A stretch of 6,434 nt of DNA from Armatimonadota bacterium (GTDB lineage: Bacteria > Armatimonadota > UBA5829): positions 1-6,434 of the forward strand of contig JAEWSK010000262.1 in NCBI GenBank assembly GCA_023398345.1, read 5' to 3'. Every line of letters starts with the position of its first letter. The stretch's first letter is position 1. Made by a program: the position numbers and the translations under genes. A model generated the notes under the pieces. The model did no database searches and had not been told where the DNA came from. It saw only the letters and a program-made list of their open reading frames with translations. Shown piece after piece: positions 1 through 5,102 of the stretch.

Positions 1-217
1 CAATAAGCCCGACCCGGAAATATTTCTCACCGCTGCTGCAAAGATGGGCGTCGATGCTGCAGACTGCCTTGTCTGTGAAGATGCCGTAAACGGCGTAAAA
101 GCCGCAAAGGCGGCAGGCATGCGATGCCTTGGAATAACTACAAGCTTCACACCGGATGAACTCGGCGCAGACTGGCACGCTCCGCACTTGGGCGCATATA
201 ACCTTTGCGAAGATTAG
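1..217 (+). CDS. HAD-superfamily (subfamily IA) phosphatase / beta-phosphoglucomutase-like hydrolase, C-terminal fragment
   Basis: The reading frame is open from base 2 to the TAG at 215-217, giving 72 residues; the start lies off the left edge. The fragment opens with NKPDPEIF, the HAD motif III region with its conserved lysine (K2 here). [19 protein letters not shown] follows at about residues 22-40; its E26-D27 pair fits motif IV, which helps bind Mg2+. This spacing is typical of subfamily IA enzymes such as beta-phosphoglucomutase and phosphoglycolate-type phosphatases. They use an N-terminal aspartate nucleophile, which is outside the window. The substrate cannot be told from the C-terminus; the [15 protein letters not shown] form resembles the PgmB-like branch. 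The protein ends ...CED, and its stop codon is shared with the left end of the hairpin repeat that starts here. Family is clear; specificity is inference. Confidence 0.86.
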   Translation, partial: NKPDPEIFLTAAAKMGVDAADCLVCEDAVNGVKAAKAAGMRCLGITTSFTPDELGADWHAPHLGAYNLCED

Positions 218-416
218 TCTGGGGCTTTGCCCCAATACCCACCAGAGACTCTGTCTGGTGACTCTGCTAGGAAACTGAGTTTCCTTGACCTTCAGACTCG
301 TAAATCAAATCCCCCAACTGGGGGATTTGATTTACGCATACGGGGTCTGGGGACTGTGTCCCCAGCGGGGTTAAGGGGCAGCGCCCCTTATGGGAGTCTG
401 AGGGTAAAAACCCTCA
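212..416 (+). repeat. Hairpin-train intergenic repeat, copy A
   Basis: About 205 bp between the HAD gene stop and the lysA promoter, made almost entirely of consecutive small inverted repeats. They are: 220-225/229-234 (6 bp, loop TTT); 240-246/254-260 (7 bp, loop of 7); 269-276/278-285 (8 bp around a single central base, so fewer pairs can form as RNA); 299-315/320-336 (17 bp, loop AACT); 347-354/358-365 (8 bp, loop TGT); 372-379/383-390 (8 bp, loop AGC); and 398-405/410-417 (8 bp, loop AAAA). An outer pairing of 293-299 with 343-349 (one G-T wobble) can enclose the 17-bp hairpin. A second, inverted copy lies at 4899-5102; by hand the two differ by about 16 substitutions and one single-base indel. 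There is no transposase, no T-tract after any stem and no obvious target duplication. I cannot assign it to a named family. Confidence 0.9.
299..336 (+). other. 17-bp perfect stem-loop at the centre of repeat copy A
   Basis: Bases 299-315 pair without mismatch to 320-336 around the loop AACT (316-319). The lower stem is A+T rich and the apical five pairs are all C-G. It is the longest stem in the element. Compared with copy B, one base in each arm differs, so that a C-G pair here is a T-A pair there and pairing is preserved. No T-run follows, so it does not look like an intrinsic terminator on this strand. Confidence 0.85.
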
Positions 417-450
417 GGCCATTTTCGCAAGATTGCACGCATACGCTGCG

Positions 451-479
451 TTGACATGAAGCACTGCTTATGTTAGATT
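451..479 (+). promoter_or_regulatory. Sigma-70-type promoter for lysA
   Basis: A perfect -35 box TTGACA lies at 451-456. After a 17-bp spacer comes TAGATT at 474-479, matching the TATAAT consensus at four of six positions. It is preceded directly by TGT (471-473), the extended -10 TGn motif. Transcription would start near 485-487, giving a leader of about 55 nt before the ATG at 541. It sits just right of hairpin repeat A and is the best match to a housekeeping promoter on the plus strand. The boxes are seen directly; the start site is inferred. Confidence 0.75.
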
Positions 480-486
480 TTACACG

Positions 487-511
487 GAACCGGCGCGAGC
501 GCGGCCGGTTC
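487..511 (+). other. G+C-rich hairpin in the lysA 5' leader
   Basis: GAACCGGC (487-494) pairs perfectly with GCCGGTTC (504-511). Two further inner pairs are possible with one bulged base. The hairpin would be at or within a base or two of the predicted transcript 5' end, 17 nt upstream of the ribosome binding site. No T-tract follows, so it is not a typical terminator. It is far too short for a lysine riboswitch. A 5'-end stabilising stem is one plausible role. Confidence 0.6.
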
Positions 512-528
512 ATTGTCTTATGTATGGG

Positions 529-534
529 AAAGGG
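529..534 (+). promoter_or_regulatory. Ribosome binding site that selects the lysA start
   Basis: AAAGGG at 529-534 lies 6 nt before the ATG at 541. The in-frame ATG at 520 has no purine-rich Shine-Dalgarno match upstream; it is preceded by CCGGTTCATTGTCTT. The site therefore favours 541 as the lysA start. Confidence 0.6.
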
Positions 535-540
535 TTCGAA

Positions 541-1863
541 ATGCTTCTCGGCACTCAAAATATTAACGATGAAAACCACCTTGAGATAGGCGGCTGCGAT
601 ACGATAGATTTGGCTGCAAAGTTCGGCACGCCGTTGTATGTTATGGACGAAGCCGACATTCGTGCAAAATGCCGCGCGTATAAAAACACGTTTGCATCTG
701 AATACGGAGATGCAATGGTCGCTTACGCAAGCAAGGCGTTTATCGTCACGGCGATGTGTCGAATTATAGATCAAGAAGGTCTCTGGCTGGATGTCGCCAG
801 CGCAGGAGAGCTATATACGGCCAAGTGTGCCGGTTTTCCGATGGATCGCGTTATATTGCACGGCAACTTCAAATCAACAGAAGAAATCAAAGCAGCAATC
901 GATTGCGCTGTTGCATACGTCGTGCCAGACAGCCATACCGAACTTGAGCAGCTCAATGCGGCCGCACAGGCCGCGGGTATTACGCAGCGAGTTATGCTGC
1001 GCTGCAACCCCGGAGTAGACCCACATACGCATCGGCTCATCAGTACCGGCCAGCAGGACAGCAAGTTTGGGTTCAATATTACAGACGGCTCTGCAATGCA
1101 GGCCATAAAAAAGACAATTAGCCTGCCATCTCTGAGCCTGGCAGGCGTGCATTGCCATGTCGGTAGCCAGCTTCTCGATCCGACTCCTTATGTCGAGGCC
1201 GCGAAGGTGATGGCGAAGTTCATTAAGCAAATCGCCGACGAGACGGGGTTTGTTATTGAGCTTCTTGACATGGGCGGCGGCGCAGGTGTGCGGTATGTCG
1301 AGCAGGACAACCCGCCTTCAATAACTGAGTTTGCAAAGATCGTCAGCGAGGCTGTAAAGGCAGCCGCCAATGAAGCCGGTATAGCAAAGCCGAAGCTGGT
1401 TGTGGAGCCGGGCAGGTCAATTGTCGGCGAGGCCGGAACCACGCTCTATTCTATTGGGCCGATAAAAGAAGTCCCCATACCCGAGGCTCCTGGAACAAGA
1501 ACGTATCTGGCTGTTGACGGCGGACTTTCGGACAATCCGCGCCCGACGATGTATGACGCAGTTTACTCCGCACTGCTCGCAAACAGAGCCGGTGACACTG
1601 CAACACGCGAATATCGCGTATCGGGAAAACACTGTGAAACTGATATGCTCATTGCAAGCGTAATGCTACCGGAAGCAAAGACCGGCGACGTGCTCGCAGT
1701 TCAGACCACCGGCGCGTATAACCAAGTAATGGCGAGCAATTACAATCGACTCACTCGGCCACCCGTGGCTTTAGTTAATGGCGGGGACGCGGATTTGATT
1801 GTCCGTCGCGAGACATTAGACGATCTCGTCAAATGCGACATCGTGCCGGAGAGGCTTAAGTAA
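541..1863 (+). CDS. lysA: Diaminopimelate decarboxylase
   Basis: This is the cytoplasmic PLP-dependent, fold-type III enzyme that decarboxylates meso-2,6-diaminopimelate to L-lysine, the last step of the DAP route. Residues are numbered from the ATG at 541 (440 aa). YASKAF at 62-67 holds the PLP lysine K65. HVGSQ at 206-210, the glycine loop GGGAG at 245-249 and EPGRSIVGEAG at 289-299 form the phosphate-binding part of the TIM barrel. The C-terminal beta domain carries CETD at 365-368, with the catalytic cysteine and glutamate donated across the dimer, and TGAY at 390-393. The length is normal. An in-frame ATG at 520 would add seven residues but lacks a ribosome binding site. The gene has its own promoter at 451-479, and the protease gene follows 5 bp downstream. 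Ornithine or arginine decarboxylases of the same fold are less likely given the full LysA motif set. Confidence 0.96.
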   Translation: MLLGTQNINDENHLEIGGCDTIDLAAKFGTPLYVMDEADIRAKCRAYKNTFASEYGDAMVAYASKAFIVTAMCRIIDQEGLWLDVASAGELYTAKCAGFPMDRVILHGNFKSTEEIKAAIDCAVAYVVPDSHTELEQLNAAAQAAGITQRVMLRCNPGVDPHTHRLISTGQQDSKFGFNITDGSAMQAIKKTISLPSLSLAGVHCHVGSQLLDPTPYVEAAKVMAKFIKQIADETGFVIELLDMGGGAGVRYVEQDNPPSITEFAKIVSEAVKAAANEAGIAKPKLVVEPGRSIVGEAGTTLYSIGPIKEVPIPEAPGTRTYLAVDGGLSDNPRPTMYDAVYSALLANRAGDTATREYRVSGKHCETDMLIASVMLPEAKTGDVLAVQTTGAYNQVMASNYNRLTRPPVALVNGGDADLIVRRETLDDLVKCDIVPERLK

Positions 1864-1868
1864 TTTAA

Positions 1869-2504
1869 ATGCTTTTTGAGCACTTCAGTCTGTTTAACTT
1901 TTTGATAACTATATCAGCGTTGATTATATGCATCACGGTGCATGAATTTGCACACGCCTATGCGGCATATCGCGCAGGAGACGACACTCCTCGCGCCCAG
2001 GGCAGAATTTCGCTGAACCCCATAGATCATCTCGATCCCATGGGCACGGTTATGATGATAATGTCTACGATCAGCGGTTTCGGTATCGGTTGGGGTAAGG
2101 CTGTCAGGATAAACCCCGCCAATTTTCGCAACCCGCGCTGGGACGACTTTCGAGTGTCACTGTGGGGGCCGCTTTCAAATATATTGACGGCGTTTGTCGT
2201 TGGAATGATGATCCGTTTCTGGGGAGTGCATATGACCGTTCCGGTTTATGCGTTTTTGCAGACGGTGGTGATGATTAGCCTAGTGCTAGCTCTTTTTAAC
2301 TTAATTCCTATTGCGCCATTGGACGGATCGCATATTTTAACGGCACTGCTGCCGTATGAGCAAGCAAAAAACTATAGCCGTTTTATGGCGCAGTATGGAC
2401 TTTTTATGTTACTCGGCCTGATCTTTTTAGGCGGCGGACTGCTCGGACGAATAATAGGGCCTCCAATGCATTTTCTGTGGGTTCTTTTCACTGGAATTCG
2501 CTAG
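1869..2504 (+). CDS. Site-2 protease family zinc membrane metalloprotease (peptidase M50)
   Basis: A 211-residue polytopic membrane protein of the minimal, PDZ-free S2P type (YwhC/Rv-like site-2 family), as opposed to full-length RseP. HEFAH at residues 25-29 in the first membrane segment is the HExxH zinc site, with E26 as catalytic base. FNLIPIAPLDG at 143-153 supplies the third zinc ligand, D152. Between them are the family hallmarks SLNPIDHLDPMGT (48-60) and GWGKAV (74-79). Hydrophobic stretches at about 8-28, 57-75, 98-118, 127-149 and 176-197 fit five or six membrane segments. These proteases cut transmembrane segments of substrates such as anti-sigma factors; the substrate here is unknown. 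It starts 5 bp after the lysA stop and is probably co-transcribed. The only purine-rich stretch, GGAGAGG at 1848-1854, is 14 nt from the ATG, so initiation may depend on coupling to lysA translation. Confidence 0.92.
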   Translation: MLFEHFSLFNFLITISALIICITVHEFAHAYAAYRAGDDTPRAQGRISLNPIDHLDPMGTVMMIMSTISGFGIGWGKAVRINPANFRNPRWDDFRVSLWGPLSNILTAFVVGMMIRFWGVHMTVPVYAFLQTVVMISLVLALFNLIPIAPLDGSHILTALLPYEQAKNYSRFMAQYGLFMLLGLIFLGGGLLGRIIGPPMHFLWVLFTGIR

Positions 2505-2550
2505 CGCGTTTTGCGGAGTAAACCCAACCACGATTTTTACACGTGCCACT
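2505..2550. other. Convergent intergenic gap, no clear terminator
   Basis: This 46-bp gap separates the stop codons of the plus-strand protease gene and minus-strand ywbE. It contains only weak inverted repeats (CGCGTTTTGCG, and CACGTG at 2540-2545) and no G+C-rich stem followed by a T-tract on either strand. I see no supported intrinsic terminator, although both operons must end near here. Confidence 0.5.
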
Positions 2551-2745
2551 TTACGCGATAATTTCTTGCACGCGGCCTACACGGCCGTCCACGAGCATTA
2601 CCTTGATGCCGTGAGGGTGCGATGGGCTTTTTGTGAGGATTCGCGCGACGATGCCTTCCGTGCGCGCGCCGGTGGGCTGGTTAAACTTCTCAACTATAGA
2701 CACCCGTCGGCCGGGGGTGATTTCGCTTCGGGTAGGTACTGTCAT
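2551..2745 (-). CDS. ywbE: YwbE family protein (DUF2196)
   Basis: A 64-residue protein matching, from memory, the small conserved YwbE family of Bacillus and many other bacteria. Key shared segments are ITPGRRVSIV at residues 9-18, TEGIVARILTKSPSHPHGIKV at about 29-49 with the signature SPSHPHGIKV, and DGRVGRVQ at 53-60. There is no signal peptide or membrane segment. The family has no established biochemical function; its small beta-rich make-up recalls SH3/KOW-like folds, but that is inference. It is the last gene of the queD-queE-HgdB-like operon. Its ATG begins 2 bp after the upstream stop, and the nearest GGAG is about 14 nt before the ATG, so coupled translation is likely. The length is normal. 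Confidence 0.88.
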   Translation of the reverse strand: MTVPTRSEITPGRRVSIVEKFNQPTGARTEGIVARILTKSPSHPHGIKVMLVDGRVGRVQEIIA

Positions 2746-2747
2746 TG

Positions 2748-3725
2748 CTATGTTAACATCTCCACAAAACTCTCGATTCGTATCTTTGTCCGGGCGTCGA
2801 GCGGCATTGGCGTATCGCCCTCAATTGTAAGTATCGGAACGTCGATATGGCGTCGGATGATTAAGTCTTGAATCTGTCGGAAGCAAAAGCTTTGGGTGTA
2901 ATGGATCAATCCGCGTATTGACCGACGCTCAATCTCGCGCTTAATATCGGCTATGCGGGCAAATATGTCATATGGATAAGTATATAGTGCGTATTGTTCT
3001 ATGAGATCATCGGTTTCATACGGCATCGCGAACTGTCGCTGGACTTCGTTAAAGATGACCCGTGCGCCGAGGCTTTCGATAAATTCATAAAAGTCTGAAT
3101 ATATGGACGGCACGCCGATATAGCCGAGACGCAATCGATTGGGCGCGCTGTTTATTTCAGGCAAAAGAGCCTCTTTTAGTCTGTCATCGACTGCGCGCTC
3201 GAATGCGTCAGTATTTTCGGTGAAATCGCTGCAGTTGACCTGATAGTAATGGTTCTCAAATGAGCTGATTGAGTTTTTCTGCCAACTGAGTTCGTCGATG
3301 CGCCGAACTTTTGCGCGGATCGAATCTAGCTTGTGCTTCCAATTTTGCGCGTCTTTCCATGTAGCGCCAAAGCGCTCGATGAGCTTATCGATTTGCAATC
3401 GAAGCATATCGCGGTCGCGGCCGTAAGGATAGCTGAATGGTACGATCTCCATGCCGCGGTCTTCCAGCGTTTCAACCATTGCCTGAGTCTGCGAGCAGTC
3501 GCCTTCGACTACGGCAATTACTGCGTCCATATCGTTTTGCGCAACAGTGTAAATTCCCTTTATCCAGCCGCAAGCGTTGCGGGGATAGCCCTCGTATTCG
3601 GCTTGAGCAGCTAAAGCGGCCGGGTCGGGCGCTGTGATAAAAATATTATTGAGATCGACCGGCACGCATCCGGCCGCAAACAGCACTTCGACGGGGATTG
3701 ATGTTGTCATTCCGATCTTGCGCAT
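2748..3725 (-). CDS. 2-hydroxyacyl-CoA dehydratase (HgdB/FldC-like) family iron-sulfur protein
   Basis: A protein of about 325 residues resembling the D-component family of 2-hydroxyacyl-CoA dehydratases and related (double-)cubane proteins. Numbered from the ATG at 3725, it opens with RKIGMTTSIPVEVLFAAG, followed by PVDLNNIFIT. Three cysteines in family-typical settings are C52 (NACGWIKG), C77 (EGDCSQT) and C281 (SFCFR), consistent with three-cysteine ligation of a 4Fe-4S cluster. The C-terminus carries EGDTPMPLDARTKIRIESF, another family hallmark. An in-frame ATG at 3761 would add 12 residues and overlap queE by 28 bp. The 3725 start is preferred because AGGTAG (3739-3734) sits 8 nt before it and the protein then begins where the family does. 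No ATPase activator (HgdC-type) or second dehydratase subunit is in the window, so true dehydratase activity is doubtful. A reductase or redox role is equally possible. Confidence 0.85.
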   Translation of the reverse strand: MRKIGMTTSIPVEVLFAAGCVPVDLNNIFITAPDPAALAAQAEYEGYPRNACGWIKGIYTVAQNDMDAVIAVVEGDCSQTQAMVETLEDRGMEIVPFSYPYGRDRDMLRLQIDKLIERFGATWKDAQNWKHKLDSIRAKVRRIDELSWQKNSISSFENHYYQVNCSDFTENTDAFERAVDDRLKEALLPEINSAPNRLRLGYIGVPSIYSDFYEFIESLGARVIFNEVQRQFAMPYETDDLIEQYALYTYPYDIFARIADIKREIERRSIRGLIHYTQSFCFRQIQDLIIRRHIDVPILTIEGDTPMPLDARTKIRIESFVEMLT

Positions 3726-3733
3726 CGATAAAA

Positions 3734-4459
3734 CTACCTGAGCCCTAATGCTTTGTGGCACTGCGGAATGACACGGGCATCGGCGAGAATTTCCGACGCT
3801 GCATCTTGCAGTTTTAATAACAGCTCGCCGGTGGGCGAATTTGCGCCGGTCACTGGCTGGATAACCAATGGAATGTGGCGGTCAATAAAAGAAATTATAT
3901 TTCCGCAGCGGCGTATTTCATCAAGGCTCGTGTCTGCCGATACGACGACTTTTACAAACACTTCCGCACCTGAAGCAATTTCTAAAAAACGGGAGTGTTC
4001 GTCCCAAAGCTCGCCGCATCCGGCCGCGCTCGACAGCTTCATGTCCATAGCAACTACGTCTACTCTTCCAATCACTCCGCCGAGTTCTCTGAACATTGTG
4101 CCGTTTGTCTCCAAGTGAACAAGCAGACCTGCAGCTTTCAATTCACCGAGAAGTGCCTCCAGAAAATCCGCCTGAACGAGCGGCTCGCCGCCGGTTATCG
4201 TTACTACGTTGCGCTGTAATTCGCGGCAGTAGTTCGCAACCTGCGCCGCCGAAATTGGGTTATCGACATGGGTAATACTATTGCTGCCGGCAACAAGCTC
4301 AATTGCACAAGTTGGAGGATTAGGCTTGCGCGCGGCGGTTGTGTCGCAGTAGTTGCAATCGAGGTTACAACCAGCGAGCCGGACAAAAGTCTGTCGCTGC
4401 CCGCAGTATATGCCCTCGCCCTGTATTGAAGCAAATATTTCGTGAACCCAGCCGGTCAT
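3734..4459 (-). CDS. queE: 7-carboxy-7-deazaguanine synthase, radical SAM
   Basis: QueE converts 6-carboxy-5,6,7,8-tetrahydropterin to 7-carboxy-7-deazaguanine using SAM, a 4Fe-4S cluster and Mg2+, on the route to preQ0 and queuosine. The 241-residue protein begins EIFASIQGEG at 7-16. It has the radical SAM cluster motif C31-x3-C35-x2-C38 followed by DT, and TGGEP at 89-93 for SAM binding. LETNGT (116-121), DMKLSS (139-144) and the C-terminal IPQCHKALG block are typical of QueE. It is the compact form with the C-x3-C-x2-C spacing intact. The start overlaps the queD stop by one base (TGATG), and GGAGG at 4468-4464 lies 4 nt upstream. This means translational coupling to queD, the enzyme acting just before it. 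The HgdB-like gene follows 8 bp after the stop. Confidence 0.95.
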   Translation of the reverse strand: MTGWVHEIFASIQGEGIYCGQRQTFVRLAGCNLDCNYCDTTAARKPNPPTCAIELVAGSNSITHVDNPISAAQVANYCRELQRNVVTITGGEPLVQADFLEALLGELKAAGLLVHLETNGTMFRELGGVIGRVDVVAMDMKLSSAAGCGELWDEHSRFLEIASGAEVFVKVVVSADTSLDEIRRCGNIISFIDRHIPLVIQPVTGANSPTGELLLKLQDAASEILADARVIPQCHKALGLR

Positions 4460-4818
4460 CAGTCCTCCCAGTATGTCGCGCAGGATGTGGGGGTTTCCCA
4501 GATGCCGACGCTGTATATCTGAGGGATAGACTCCTTTAATCGGTCGAATATCAGCTTGGCTATTGCCTCAGCAGAAGGATTGTGTATCAAAAACTCCGGC
4601 AGTTCGTTAATATACTGGTGATCGAGGTAGTCGAGCATATTTCTAAGCTCCTGCTTGGCCTGGCGGAAGTCGAACGCCAGCGCAGACTCCTCGAGCGAGA
4701 CGAAGCGAAACGCTACGCGGACTTTATACGTATGTCCGTGTAGTCGACTGCACGAGCCTTCGTAGTTTCTAAGGCTGTGCGCAGCATCAAAAGTGTCTTC
4801 TACAGCAATTTCATACAT
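4459..4818 (-). CDS. queD: 6-carboxy-5,6,7,8-tetrahydropterin synthase
   Basis: QueD turns 7,8-dihydroneopterin triphosphate into 6-carboxytetrahydropterin, the substrate of QueE. From the ATG at 4818 it is 119 residues, the usual size. Zinc ligands are H14 (FDAAH) and H27/H29 (LHGHTYKV). The catalytic cysteine is C23. LDHQYINEL at 65-73 contains the conserved Asp-His pair. NPSAEAIA (80-87) and GIWETPTS (105-112) complete the fold, with E108 in the substrate-anchoring glutamate position. The frame extends upstream to a GTG at 4851, but the -10 box at 4837-4832 lies inside that extension and family members start with the MYEI-type sequence, so 4818 is preferred. It is the first gene of the operon queD-queE-HgdB-like-ywbE. 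folE, queC and queF are not in the window. Confidence 0.94.
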   Translation of the reverse strand: MYEIAVEDTFDAAHSLRNYEGSCSRLHGHTYKVRVAFRFVSLEESALAFDFRQAKQELRNMLDYLDHQYINELPEFLIHNPSAEAIAKLIFDRLKESIPQIYSVGIWETPTSCATYWED

Positions 4819-4831
4819 GGCAACTTGGTCT

Positions 4832-4840
4832 ATTATACCA
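4832..4840 (-). promoter_or_regulatory. Extended -10 promoter for the queD operon
   Basis: Read on the minus strand, TGG (4840-4838) is followed directly by a perfect TATAAT (4837-4832), an exact extended -10 element. No good -35 box is found 15-18 bp upstream, as is common with TGn promoters. The start would fall near 4826-4825, only about 7-8 nt before the queD ATG at 4818. The transcript would thus be almost leaderless and have no Shine-Dalgarno sequence. No preQ1 riboswitch can fit between this promoter and queD. Confidence 0.65.
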
Positions 4841-4898
4841 CGAGCAGACACTGTTACGTTTGATATAAAGGTGAGTGTTAAATCAACAGAAACTATTT

Positions 4899-5102
4899 TG
4901 AGGGTTTCACCCTCATACTCCCATATGGGGCGCTGCCCCTTAACCCCGCTGGGGACTCAGTCCCCAGACCCCGTATGCGTAAATTAAATCCCCCAATTGG
5001 GGGATTTAATTTACGGGTCTGAAGGTCCAGGAAACTAAGTTTCCTTGCAGAGTCACCAGCCAGAGTCTCTTGTGAGTATTGGGGCAAAGCCACAAACTAA
5101 TC
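4899..5102 (-). repeat. Hairpin-train intergenic repeat, copy B (inverted relative to copy A)
   Basis: The reverse complement of this stretch aligns end to end with 212-416, with about 16 substitutions and one single-base indel. The consecutive hairpins recur. The 17-bp stem is 4978-4994/4999-5015 with loop AATT. The AGGAAACT/AGTTTCCT stem and the CTGGGGAC/GTCCCCAG stem are unchanged except for their central bases, and GGGGC-AGC-GCCCC and TGAGGGT-GAA-ACCCTCA are also present. The first hairpin is weakened by a G-to-T change. The outer pairing CAGACCC/GGGTCTG around the long stem is perfect here, where copy A has one wobble. It fills most of the PBP2-queD gap, and its left end includes the PBP2 stop codon. 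Nothing like a transposase is attached. Confidence 0.9.
4978..5015 (-). other. 17-bp perfect stem-loop at the centre of repeat copy B
   Basis: Bases 4978-4994 pair perfectly with 4999-5015 around a four-base loop (4995-4998, AATT). The equivalent hairpin in copy A has a C-G pair where this one has T-A; all other pairs are identical. No T-tract follows on the minus strand. Confidence 0.85.

Noticed and set aside
299..336. The 17-bp stem as a rho-independent terminator of the HAD gene.
   Set aside because: No T-run follows the stem on either strand in either copy, and further hairpins continue after it. Termination by another route is not excluded.
227..454. An open frame through repeat A (75 aa from a TTG) with a similar frame in repeat B (5093-4893, 66 aa).
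   Set aside because: The frames look conserved only because the DNA is. Differences between copies fall at codon positions 1, 2 and 3 about 4:4:6, with no third-position bias, and the pattern follows hairpin stems and loops instead. No ribosome binding site is seen, and both starts are non-ATG.
520..540. lysA starting at the ATG at 520.
   Set aside because: It has no Shine-Dalgarno match, whereas the ATG at 541 has AAAGGG six bases upstream. The extra seven residues (MYGKGFE) also encode that ribosome binding site.
417..540. A lysine riboswitch or T-box in front of lysA.
   Set aside because: The predicted leader is only about 55 nt with a single short hairpin, far below the size of a lysine riboswitch or T-box, and no T-box sequence is seen.
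388..774. Minus-strand open frame of 128 codons across the repeat, leader and lysA start.
   Set aside because: It overlaps the well-supported lysA gene and promoter, and its product shows no recognisable domain; it is a shadow frame.
3726..3761. HgdB-like protein starting at the ATG at 3761.
   Set aside because: It would overlap queE by 28 bp and add 12 residues not expected in the family. The ATG at 3725 has a well-spaced AGGTAG and starts the family's first conserved block.
4819..4851. queD starting at the GTG at 4851.
   Set aside because: The extended -10 box lies within that extension, so the GTG would be upstream of the transcript start, and QueD proteins normally begin at the MYEI-like position.
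212..5102. A composite transposon bounded by the two repeats.
   Set aside because: There is no transposase or integrase in the block, all enclosed genes are core-type metabolic genes, and no target-site duplication is visible. The repeats are reported as inverted copies only.
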